DNA of 23,824 bases from NCBI GenBank assembly GCA_038562375.1, contig JBCFAY010000033.1, positions 1 through 23,824 on the forward strand, read 5' to 3'. This DNA comes from JBCFAY01 sp038562375 (GTDB lineage: Bacteria; Bacillota; Clostridia; Christensenellales; CAG-138). The translations under genes were made by a program, and so were the position numbers. The notes beneath the pieces were generated by a model. That model did no database searches, was not told where the DNA came from, and saw only the letters and a list, made by a program, of their open reading frames with translations. Shown piece by piece: positions 1-13,750 of this stretch (position 1 is its first letter; the number at the start of each line of letters is the position of its first letter).

Positions 1-130
1 CCGCCGCGTGCCCTTCCTGCGACAGCGCCATTGTGATCGCCGCCGTCAATGTCGTCTTCCCATGATCCACGTGCCCGATCGTCCCGATGTTTACGTGCGG
101 TTTTGTCCGCTCAAATTTTGCTTTCGCCAT
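1..130 (-). CDS. tuf: Elongation factor Tu, N-terminal fragment cut by the window edge
   Basis: EF-Tu is the GTPase that delivers aminoacyl-tRNA to the ribosomal A site. Only the first 43 codons are inside the window. They read MAKAKFERTKPHVNIGTIGH and continue with the P-loop GHVDHGKTT at residues 19-27, which is diagnostic of EF-Tu. The ATG at 128-130 is preceded by AGGAG (138-142) with a 7-nt spacer. The gene starts 30 nt after the fusA stop, the usual last position of the str operon (rpsL-rpsG-fusA-tuf), and no promoter is visible in the gap. The rest lies left of position 1. Confidence 0.97.
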   Translation of the reverse strand, partial: MAKAKFERTKPHVNIGTIGHVDHGKTTLTAAITMALSQEGHAA

Positions 131-152
131 TTTCTTTCTCCTATTCCTGCTT

Positions 153-166
153 CGATAATATTATCG
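153..166. repeat. 14-bp perfect palindrome between fusA and tuf
   Basis: CGATAATATTATCG is a perfect palindrome that overlaps the fusA stop codon (161-163). As RNA it could form only a weak 5-bp AU-rich hairpin, so its meaning is uncertain. Confidence 0.35.
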
Positions 167-2233
167 TATTCTGCCGGTAATTTTATCAGCCACCGAATGA
201 GGAACTTCCTCATAGTGGTCAAACTGCATTGTAAACGTGCCGCGTCCCTGCGAGCGTGATCGAAGGTCTGTGGCGTAGCCGAACATCTCCGAGAGCGGGC
301 ACATGCACTGGATCGCCTGCGCGCCGGAACGCGCTTCCATCCCTTCCACGCGGCCGCGGCGGGAGTTGAGATTGCCGATCACGTCGCCCATGTATTCTTC
401 GGGCACGAGAACCTCGACCTTCATCATGGGCTCGAGCAGCACGGAAGCGCCCTTCTGGAGCGCGTCCTTGAGCGCGAGGCTGCCGGCAACCTTATAGGCC
501 ATTTCGGAAGAGTCGACCTCATGATAGCTGCCGTCAACAAGCGTCGCGGCAAAATCGACGACTTCGTAACCACCCAGATGCCCGCTGCGGGAGGCTTCCT
601 GAATGCCCTTGTCGATGGCGGGGATGTATTCCTTGGGGATCACGCCGCCGACGGTTTTGTTTTCGAACAGATATCCTTCCCCGGGCGCGCGCGGCGAAAA
701 CTCGACCACGCAGTGGCCGTACTGGCCGTGGCCGCCGGTCTGGCGTACATAGCGCCCCTCCGACTTAACGGTCCTGGTAATGGTTTCGCGGTATGCGACC
801 TGCGGCTTGCCGACGCTCGCCTCCACGCGGAACTCGCGGATCAGGCGGTCGACGATGATCTCAAGGTGCAGTTCGCCCATGCCCGCGATGATGGTCTGGC
901 CCGTTTCCTCATCCGTATAGGTCTTGAACGTCGGGTCCTCCTCGGCGAGCTTGACGAGGGCCATGGTCATTTTATCCTGCCCGGCCTTGGTCTTTGGCTC
1001 GATCGCGACGCGGATCACGGGATCGGGGAACACCATGGACTCAAGCAGAAGGGGTCTTGCCTCCTCGCAGAGCGTGTCGCCCGTCGTGGTCTCCTTGAGC
1101 CCGACGATCGCGGCGATATCGCCCGCGTAGACCTCGTCCACCTCGGTGCGCGACGCGGCGTGGATCAAAAGGATGCGGCCGACGCGCTCGCGCTTGCCCT
1201 TGCTCGCGTTGTACACATACGTACCCGACTTCAAAGTACCGCTGTAGACGCGGAAGAACGCCAGTTTCCCGACGAACGGATCCGATACGATCTTGAACGC
1301 GAGCGCTGCAAACGGCGCGCTGTCCTTTGGCTCGGTCACGATTTTGTTTTCGCCGTCGAGATCGGTTCCTTCGGCCGCAGGAACGTCAAGCGGCGAGGGC
1401 ATGTAATCGACGATGGCGTTTAAAAGCAGCTGTACGCCCTTGTTGCGATACGAGGTGCCGCAGCACACGGGCACCATCGCGTTGGCGATGGTCGCCTTGC
1501 GGATCGCGTGCATGATCTCCTCTTGGGTCGGCTCTTCGCCTTCGAGGAACTTTTCAAGCAACTCCTCATCCTGATCGGCGACGGCCTCGACGAGGGCTGC
1601 GCGCTGGGCTTCCGCCTTTTCGAGCAGATCCTTGGGGATCTCCTCCTCGCGCACGTCCATTCCGACGTCGTCGTAATAAACCTCCGCCTTCATCTTGACG
1701 AGGTCCACGATGCCGCGGAACTCCGATTCCGCTCCGATGGGAAGCTGTATGGGCACGGTGTTGGCCGAAAGGCGGTCGCGCATCATCGAAACGACATTGT
1801 CAAAATCCGCTCCGGTGATGTCCATCTTATTGACGTACGCAAGCCTCGGCACGCCGTATTTGCTCGCCTGATGCCACACGGTCTCGGACTGGGGCTCGAC
1901 GCCCCCCTTTGCACAGAATACCGCGACAGCGCCGTCAAGCACGCGCAACGAACGCTCTACCTCAACGGTAAAGTCGACGTGACCCGGCGTATCGATAATA
2001 TTGATGCGGTGTTCGCGCCAATACGCGGTCGTGGCCGCCGAAGCGATGGTGATGCCACGTTCCTGCTCCTGGATCATAAAATCCATGGTCGCTGCGCCTT
2101 CGTGAACTTCGCCGAGCTTGTGAATCTTCCCGGTATAGAACAGAATACGCTCGGTCGTGGTGGTCTTGCCAGCATCAATATGAGCCATTATGCCTATGTT
2201 CCTTGTCTTTTCCAAAGATGTTTCCCTAGGCAC
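161..2233 (-). CDS. fusA: Elongation factor G
   Basis: This is the translational GTPase that drives ribosome translocation and, with RRF, ribosome recycling. The 690-aa product matches the normal EF-G length (about 690-704). GTPase motifs are all present: AHIDAGKTT (17-25), RGITI (59-63), DTPGH (81-85) and NKMD (135-138). The later domains follow, including the GMGELHLE motif and a complete C-terminal part ending GRIR. I chose the GTG start at 2231-2233 because GGAGGAGG (2237-2244) lies just upstream. An upstream ATG at 2260 would add nine residues and place that ribosome binding site inside the gene. The gene follows rpsG after about 110 nt containing a strong hairpin and precedes tuf by 30 nt. 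Confidence 0.97.
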   Translation of the reverse strand: MPRETSLEKTRNIGIMAHIDAGKTTTTERILFYTGKIHKLGEVHEGAATMDFMIQEQERGITIASAATTAYWREHRINIIDTPGHVDFTVEVERSLRVLDGAVAVFCAKGGVEPQSETVWHQASKYGVPRLAYVNKMDITGADFDNVVSMMRDRLSANTVPIQLPIGAESEFRGIVDLVKMKAEVYYDDVGMDVREEEIPKDLLEKAEAQRAALVEAVADQDEELLEKFLEGEEPTQEEIMHAIRKATIANAMVPVCCGTSYRNKGVQLLLNAIVDYMPSPLDVPAAEGTDLDGENKIVTEPKDSAPFAALAFKIVSDPFVGKLAFFRVYSGTLKSGTYVYNASKGKRERVGRILLIHAASRTEVDEVYAGDIAAIVGLKETTTGDTLCEEARPLLLESMVFPDPVIRVAIEPKTKAGQDKMTMALVKLAEEDPTFKTYTDEETGQTIIAGMGELHLEIIVDRLIREFRVEASVGKPQVAYRETITRTVKSEGRYVRQTGGHGQYGHCVVEFSPRAPGEGYLFENKTVGGVIPKEYIPAIDKGIQEASRSGHLGGYEVVDFAATLVDGSYHEVDSSEMAYKVAGSLALKDALQKGASVLLEPMMKVEVLVPEEYMGDVIGNLNSRRGRVEGMEARSGAQAIQCMCPLSEMFGYATDLRSRSQGRGTFTMQFDHYEEVPHSVADKITGRIR

Positions 2234-2289
2234 GGTCCTCCTCCTTTCCGTTGAATCCAATCAACATAATAATATCCATTGAGTCTGTT

Positions 2290-2312
2290 CGGGCGAGCAT
2301 TATGCTCGCCCG
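2290..2312 (-). other. Intercistronic stem-loop between rpsG and fusA
   Basis: A perfect 10-bp GC-rich inverted repeat, CGGGCGAGCA / TGCTCGCCCG with a TTA loop, lies in the 109-nt gap between rpsG and fusA. On the minus strand it is followed by AACAGAC, not a T-run, so it does not look like an intrinsic terminator. An RNA processing, stability or coupling element is possible. Confidence 0.6.
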
Positions 2313-2342
2313 TCGTTTGGTCTGTTCTATTCGCTTCAAGGT

Positions 2343-2813
2343 TTACCAGCGATAGTTCGCAAACGCCTTGTTGGCTTCCGCCATCTTATGCGTATCTTCC
2401 TTCTTCTTGACGGCGTTCCCGGTGCCGTTGGCGGCATCCATGATCTCGGCAGCGAGGCGCTGCATCATCGTGCGCTCGTTGCGCGCGCGGGAATAGTTCA
2501 CCAGCCAGCGAAGTCCCAGCGTCTGGCAGCGCTCAGGGCGGATCTCGATCGGCACCTGATACGTCGCGCCGCCCACGCGGCGGGCCTTGACCTCGAGCAC
2601 GGGCATGATGTTCTTCATCGCCTGCTCGAAGACCTCGAGCGGCTCACGGCCCGTCTTTTCCTTGATGATATCAAACGCGCCGTAGCAGGCCTGCTGGGCC
2701 TTGCCGCGCTTACCGTCCAACATGACCTGGTTGATCAGTTTGGTGACAAATTTGCCGCCGTAAATCGGATCATCCAGCACTTCGCGCTTTGGTACAAATC
2801 CACGTCTTGGCAT
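2343..2813 (-). CDS. rpsG: 30S ribosomal protein S7
   Basis: S7 nucleates assembly of the 30S head by binding the 3' domain of 16S rRNA. The 156-aa product has the standard length and start (MPRRGFVPKREVLDDPIYGG), the ARRVGGATYQVPIEI segment and the C-terminal helix ending ANYRW. The ATG at 2811-2813 is preceded by AGGAGG (2823-2828), which touches the rpsL stop codon (2828-2830). The 14-nt gap suggests translational coupling with rpsL. In E. coli the rpsL-rpsG junction is where S7 autoregulates; here it is too short for the E. coli structure. Confidence 0.98.
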   Translation of the reverse strand: MPRRGFVPKREVLDDPIYGGKFVTKLINQVMLDGKRGKAQQACYGAFDIIKEKTGREPLEVFEQAMKNIMPVLEVKARRVGGATYQVPIEIRPERCQTLGLRWLVNYSRARNERTMMQRLAAEIMDAANGTGNAVKKKEDTHKMAEANKAFANYRW

Positions 2814-2827
2814 GCTTCATTTCCTCC

Positions 2828-3202
2828 TTACTTCTTCGGGCGCTTGGAGCCGTACAGGGAGCGGGACTGCATGCGCTTTGCAACGCCGGCAGTATCGAGC
2901 GCGCCGCGGATGATATGATAGCGCACGCCGGGCAGGTCCTTCACACGGCCGCCGCGGATGAGCACAACCGAGTGCTCCTGCAGGTTGTGGCCGATGCCGG
3001 GGATATATGCGGTACCTTCCAACCCGTCGGTCAGACGGATACGAGCGATTTTACGAAGCGCGGAATTCGGCTTCTTGGGGGTCATGGTACGCACGGCGGT
3101 GCAGACGCCACGGCGCTGCGGGCACTGCTTGAGTATAGGCGCATTGGACTTGTATTCCACCTGCTGCCTGCCCTTGCGAACCAATTGATTGATGGTCGGC
3201 AT
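2828..3202 (-). CDS. rpsL: 30S ribosomal protein S12
   Basis: S12 sits at the decoding centre and controls accuracy. The 124-aa product carries the invariant PKKPNSALRK loop and the GGRVKDLPGVRY loop, which holds the Asp that is beta-methylthiolated in many bacteria. The Lys residues associated with streptomycin sensitivity are both present in the wild-type form. The ATG at 3200-3202 follows AGGAGG (3210-3215). It lies 87 nt downstream of the L7Ae-like gene and directly before rpsG, as in the canonical Bacillota str cluster. Confidence 0.98.
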   Translation of the reverse strand: MPTINQLVRKGRQQVEYKSNAPILKQCPQRRGVCTAVRTMTPKKPNSALRKIARIRLTDGLEGTAYIPGIGHNLQEHSVVLIRGGRVKDLPGVRYHIIRGALDTAGVAKRMQSRSLYGSKRPKK

Positions 3203-3250
3203 TACGGATCCTCCTAAATTCTTTACAAATTCTAATTAATTTATATCAAG

Positions 3251-3284
3251 AAAATCCCCTGCAACCCCTTGGAGGGGAAGATTT
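3251..3284 (-). other. Possible stem-loop in the ybxF-rpsL gap
   Basis: In the 87-nt gap upstream of rpsL the sequence can form CCCCT/AGGGG (3256-3260 with 3273-3277). This competes with a second CCCC/GGGG pairing (3265-3268 with 3274-3277). On the minus strand the first is followed by ATTTT, so it could act as a weak attenuator. This is read by eye only. Confidence 0.35.
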
Positions 3285-3289
3285 CCAAA

Positions 3290-3541
3290 TTAAGTACGCG
3301 GTTTAAACAAACCCGCGCACGCTGCGCCCACTTCGATCGAGCAGGCCTTGCCAAGCTGCTTCATGCTCGCCACGCTTACCATCGCAACCCCGGCGCGTTC
3401 ACAATCAGCCATAAGCTTCGCGCGAAGATGCGAATCGACGTCCTCAGCGATATATACGCTCTGCAACATGCCCGCGGCCAGCGCTTTTTGCACCTGCTTG
3501 GTGCCGACAACGCATTCGCCGCCGAGTAGATCCTCCAACAT
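3290..3541 (-). CDS. ybxF: L7Ae/YbxF-like K-turn RNA-binding protein
   Basis: This is an 83-aa member of the L7Ae/L30e/S12e/Gadd45 fold. The family binds kink-turn RNA, and bacterial YbxF/YlxQ proteins are its small relatives. It shows the characteristic GTKQVQKAL segment, the IAEDVDSHLRAKL stretch and a C-terminal alpha/beta end. Its place immediately before rpsL matches ybxF of Bacillus. The start is an ATG (3539-3541) with only a purine-rich AAAGGGAAAGG upstream, so the ribosome binding site is weaker than those of its neighbours. It is the first gene of the unit driven by the promoter at 3623-3651. The cellular role of bacterial members is not well defined. Confidence 0.9.
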   Translation of the reverse strand: MLEDLLGGECVVGTKQVQKALAAGMLQSVYIAEDVDSHLRAKLMADCERAGVAMVSVASMKQLGKACSIEVGAACAGLFKPRT

Positions 3542-3578
3542 CCCGGTTAGCCTTTCCCTTTAGACACAACAAAATTCT

Positions 3579-3622
3579 ACGCATGGCACCCACAAGTTTA
3601 CTCTCATGGGCGTACCATGCGT
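3579..3622 (-). terminator. Long inverted repeat abutting the str-unit promoter
   Basis: Arms ACGCATGG (3579-3586) and CCATGCGT (3615-3622) are perfect 8-bp complements. Inside them, after a 2-nt bulge on one side, about 10 more pairs (three wobbles) close a 6-nt loop. On the minus strand the stem is followed by AGAATTTTGTTGTG. RNA coming from the upstream rpoBC unit would contain the whole hairpin, so it may be a terminator of that unit. RNA starting at the local promoter would lack the first few stem bases. It could equally be a DNA operator. Confidence 0.5.
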
Positions 3623-3651
3623 ATTCTAGCACCTGTGACACTTGTTGTCAA
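3623..3651 (-). promoter_or_regulatory. Sigma-A promoter of ybxF-rpsL-rpsG-fusA-tuf
   Basis: TTGACA (3646-3651), a 17-nt spacer and TAGAAT (3623-3628) form a near-consensus promoter. It begins 7 nt after the stop of the upstream Cys-rich membrane protein gene. Predicted transcription start is near 3616, giving a leader of about 75 nt. Confidence 0.85.
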
Positions 3652-3657
3652 TGCAAA

Positions 3658-4410
3658 TTAGTCCGCGTTCCCCGCGCGTCCCGGCATCGTTTCGGAGGTA
3701 TATACGCCCCGAGCGATCCGCTTTTTGGTGAATATGACGCGGCTTCCGTTCTTATCGTCCGAGAGAGGCTCCCAGCCGATCTTCTTGAGCTTCTGCATCA
3801 GCGGCAGCTGCCAAATATCGAAGAGCGTCTCGCGGGATTTGGACTTTTTGTACAGCGCCTTGATGATGCGCCCAAGACCCCAGCCGACCACGATCGAAAC
3901 GACGAATATGAGGAACGGCAAAAACTCGTGGATCTTAGCGAGCGCAAAGCTCACGTCCTGGATCGAGAGCACGATCAGAGCGATCGCAGGCAAAAGCAGC
4001 ATCAGCGCGATCGGCAGATATTCGTAGACGAGGAAGTTCTTGCGGCAGCGCGCGCAACACGAGATCTGGATCGGGATCAAGGATCCGACCTTGGCGCGGG
4101 ATTTAAAGCCCAGGATGTTCCGCTTGACGCGCTTTGGCTCGGGATGGCCGATATCCGTAATCACATAGCAGGTGCGCGGCCGCGGGTTCCCGTCGGCGCA
4201 CAGCTTGCAGGTTTGACCCTCGAAGAGCGATGAAATGCCCTCCTCGGGGATCAGGCTCATCAGCACGTCCAGATCCTTCTGGATCTCGTCCGTCTGTTCC
4301 GTATCCGAAATATTCGCGATCGAGCATTCCTTGCACGAGGGCATATTGAGCAGTTCGCAGTAATCCGTTTCGTTAAACCTGCATTTGGGGTTTTGCATAT
4401 CCCTGGCCAT
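3658..4410 (-). CDS. Cys-rich protein with two membrane segments, function unknown
   Basis: I do not recognise this 250-aa protein. The N-terminal part holds cysteines at about 10, 18, 26 and 29 (CKEC), then 68 and 71 (CKLC), 81, and 118, 119 and 122 (CCARC). This arrangement suggests one or two zinc-ribbon-like sites. Two hydrophobic segments follow, about 131-150 and 163-180, then a basic region of about 70 residues (LYKKSKSRETLFDIW). The ATG at 4408-4410 is chosen because GGAGG (4418-4422) precedes it; an upstream in-frame ATG at 4428 has no such site. It lies 48 nt after rpoC with no terminator between, so it is probably cotranscribed with rpoB and rpoC. A link to RNA polymerase or membrane stress is only a guess from position. 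Confidence 0.85.
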   Translation of the reverse strand: MARDMQNPKCRFNETDYCELLNMPSCKECSIANISDTEQTDEIQKDLDVLMSLIPEEGISSLFEGQTCKLCADGNPRPRTCYVITDIGHPEPKRVKRNILGFKSRAKVGSLIPIQISCCARCRKNFLVYEYLPIALMLLLPAIALIVLSIQDVSFALAKIHEFLPFLIFVVSIVVGWGLGRIIKALYKKSKSRETLFDIWQLPLMQKLKKIGWEPLSDDKNGSRVIFTKKRIARGVYTSETMPGRAGNAD

Positions 4411-4458
4411 CTGAATCCTCCGTTTCAAGCGCTATCGCACGTTCTCGCCCGGTGAGCG

Positions 4459-7983
<3,525 letters not shown>

Positions 7984-8086
7984 TGCCTATTCTCCCTTCG
8001 GAATCGCTCGATTCAATCCTCGCGCCGTTTGCTGTCCCGACGCTGCCGCCCCTTCGCGGAGCCCGCTCCGGGCGCCGCGATCCCGG

Positions 8087-11809
<3,723 letters not shown>

Positions 11810-11960
11810 CGCGTTTACTCCTAACTGCTTCGCCATATCCCTATAGCGTTATTGCCCGGAATTTTCCCCTGACGGGAATTATTCCCATTTGTCTATCATG
11901 TCATACTCATCTGCCCGTACCAAAAGGCGATACGGGACGGATTTCTCCACAGTAACGCAG
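11810..11960 (-). promoter_or_regulatory. Structured 5' leader of rpoB
   Basis: About 150 nt separate the predicted transcription start from the rpoB ATG. The leader can form a CCCGTATC/GGTACGGG hairpin (11914-11936, one wobble, 7-nt loop). Close to the gene lies a cluster of overlapping inverted repeats, including GGGAATTATTCCC (11874-11886). No known riboswitch or T-box was recognised. Leader-mediated control is possible but not shown. Confidence 0.4.
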
Positions 11961-11966
11961 TATATG

Positions 11967-11995
11967 ATTGTAACATAGCCGCATTGGCTTGTCAA
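11967..11995 (-). promoter_or_regulatory. Sigma-A promoter of rpoB-rpoC
   Basis: TTGACA (11990-11995), a 17-nt spacer and TACAAT (11967-11972) lie between yacL and rpoB on the minus strand. The match to consensus is near perfect. It gives the RNA polymerase genes a promoter of their own. Confidence 0.85.
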
Positions 11996-12050
11996 TGTAC
12001 CAAATCCTGCGTTTCACGGTTTGTTTACAATTGGATCGACCGCCCCCTCG

Positions 12051-13139
12051 CTATTTGATCCGCGCAAATATCATGCGCCCTGCCGCCGTCTGCAGAACGC
12101 TCGTCACGACCACTTCAAGCTCGCTGCCGACGAATTTTTTCCCGCCGTCCACAACGATCATCGTGCCGTCGTCCAGATACGCGACGCCTTGTCCCATCTC
12201 CTTGCCTTCCTTTACGATCACCGCCCTCATTTCCTCCCCGGGCAAAACCACGGGCTTGATCGCGTTGGCGAGTTCGTTGATGTTGAACACCGGAACATTC
12301 TGTACCGCCGCGACTTTATTGAGGTTATAATCGTTCGTCACGACCACGCCCCCAAGGTCGAGCGCGAGCCGGAGGAGTTTGGAGTCCACCTCCGCGATGT
12401 CGTCGTAGTCCTTTTCCTCGATCCTGAGGATCATCTCGAGCTCCTTCTGCATCCGGTTCAGGATATCAAGGCCCCTTCGGCCGCGGTTGCGCTTTAAAAC
12501 GTCCGAGCTGTCCGCGATATGCCGGAGCTCCTGCAGAACGAAGTTCGGGATGACGATCGTCCCCTCCATGATGCCGGTGGTGCAGATGTCGAATATCCTG
12601 CCGTCGATGATGACGGAGGTGTCGAGGATCTTAGGCCTCGCGGAGCTGATGGTCTTGCTCTTGTCCCGCCCTGAGCGCTTGAACCACGCGGGCAGGTTCA
12701 CCTCGTTGCGGCGCTTGACGCCGACGGTCCACCCGAGGTACCCCAAGAGCACGTACAGCAGCGTCGTGATCGGGATGGAGATCCAGCCCGACGGGATGCG
12801 CGCGGTAAGCGTGGATAGAAGGAACGCGATCAGCAGCCCGATGAGCAGGCCGAATACGCCGATCACGATATCCACGAGCGGCATTTCGGAGAGTTTTTTT
12901 TCGGTGTTATGGAGAATTGTCAGATACGACTTTATCATCCTGGGCGCGAATATAAAAAATATAATTCCGATTGCAAGCCCGCTTGCGATATAAATCAATA
13001 TGACTGCCCACGGAAGAAGCGCCTCTTTAATCTCCAACAAACCGACCGATTTAAATATTTCGTCCAGCGCCACCAGTATCCCCGGCCCCAGCGCCACGCC
13101 AAAGAGCGAAATAAGTATCCTTGCGATCTTCAACGCCAA
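12051..13139 (-). CDS. yacL: PIN/TRAM-domain membrane protein (YacL family)
   Basis: The 362-aa product has four predicted membrane segments in roughly the first 145 residues. A PIN nuclease-type domain follows, with its acidic residues in KILDTSVIIDGR, LQELRHIAD and VVTNDYNLN. A C-terminal TRAM domain (GQGVAYLDDGTMIVVDGG) completes it. This order is that of the Bacillota YacL family; PIN domains usually cut RNA and TRAM binds RNA, but the substrate of YacL is not established. The start is TTG (13137-13139) after GGGGTGAT, which matches an extended anti-Shine-Dalgarno pairing; a stop lies just upstream in frame. It follows carD by 49 nt and probably shares its promoters. No terminator is seen before rpoB. 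Confidence 0.92.
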   Translation of the reverse strand: MALKIARILISLFGVALGPGILVALDEIFKSVGLLEIKEALLPWAVILIYIASGLAIGIIFFIFAPRMIKSYLTILHNTEKKLSEMPLVDIVIGVFGLLIGLLIAFLLSTLTARIPSGWISIPITTLLYVLLGYLGWTVGVKRRNEVNLPAWFKRSGRDKSKTISSARPKILDTSVIIDGRIFDICTTGIMEGTIVIPNFVLQELRHIADSSDVLKRNRGRRGLDILNRMQKELEMILRIEEKDYDDIAEVDSKLLRLALDLGGVVVTNDYNLNKVAAVQNVPVFNINELANAIKPVVLPGEEMRAVIVKEGKEMGQGVAYLDDGTMIVVDGGKKFVGSELEVVVTSVLQTAAGRMIFARIK

Positions 13140-13188
13140 ACAACATCACCCCACTATGTAATTATATAGGAACAGAGGAAAGCCTTAT

Positions 13189-13650
13189 TTAGAGCAGGTC
13201 GGCAAAAGCTTCGGGCTGTTCGCCGCTCGCTGCGGACAATTCCGCCAAAAGGACGCTGCGCGCCGTCGCAAGCATTTTTCTTTCCCCGGCGGATAAACCC
13301 CGCTCGCGATCCCGTTTGATAAGCCCCTTGACCACATCGGCAACGCCGTAAACATCGCCCGAGCGCAGTTTTTCCATGTTCTCGCGGTATCGCTGGTTCC
13401 AGTTGTCGCTCTCGGAGGCGCTGTTCGTCGCCATGTACTCTTTGACGCACTCGCACTCCTTCGCGCTGATCACGAGCCGGAGCCCTACGGTATCCGCGGT
13501 ATGTACGGGGACCATCGCAGTAATGCGTCCTCCTAAAAAACGCAGCATATAGTATTGGGTCGTCTCACCCAACACCACATGCTCCTCGATGGCTTCGATG
13601 GCTCCAACCCCATGCATCGGGTAGCAAACCATGTCCCCGATGTTAAACAC
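13189..13650 (-). CDS. carD: CarD/CdnL family RNA polymerase-binding regulator
   Basis: CarD-type proteins bind the RNA polymerase beta subunit and stabilise open promoter complexes. The 153-aa product begins MFNIGDMVCYPMHGVGAIEA, the Tudor-like polymerase-interaction domain. It continues with the helical DNA-binding domain containing NWNQRYRENMEKLRSGD; Trp84 is in the position of the minor-groove wedge Trp of mycobacterial CarD. The GTG at 13648-13650 is preferred because GGAGGGAG lies upstream and relatives start with this sequence; the ATG at 13677 would add nine unrelated residues. It precedes yacL, as carD often does in Bacillota. Here the pair sits directly upstream of rpoB, whose product is its expected partner. 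Confidence 0.93.
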   Translation of the reverse strand: MFNIGDMVCYPMHGVGAIEAIEEHVVLGETTQYYMLRFLGGRITAMVPVHTADTVGLRLVISAKECECVKEYMATNSASESDNWNQRYRENMEKLRSGDVYGVADVVKGLIKRDRERGLSAGERKMLATARSVLLAELSAASGEQPEAFADLL

Positions 13651-13682
13651 AGCCGTCACTCCCTCCGCAGACTTCATTTTTT

Positions 13683-13711
13683 ATGATAGCGGAAGGAATC
13701 CATTTTGTCAA
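13683..13711 (-). promoter_or_regulatory. carD proximal promoter
   Basis: TTGACA (13706-13711), 17-nt spacer, TATCAT (13683-13688) on the minus strand. The predicted start is about 25 nt upstream of the chosen GTG. Confidence 0.7.
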
Positions 13712-13720
13712 TAAAGATGA

Positions 13721-13750
13721 ATTTTACCACAGTTATTTTACATTTGTCAA
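13721..13750 (-). promoter_or_regulatory. carD distal promoter
   Basis: TTGACA (13745-13750), 18-nt spacer, TAAAAT (13721-13726) on the minus strand. It begins immediately after the stop of the upstream amidohydrolase gene and is in tandem with the proximal promoter. Confidence 0.7.

Noticed and set aside
11977..12050. Terminator after yacL
   Set aside because: No stem followed by a T-run was found between the yacL stop and the rpoB promoter.
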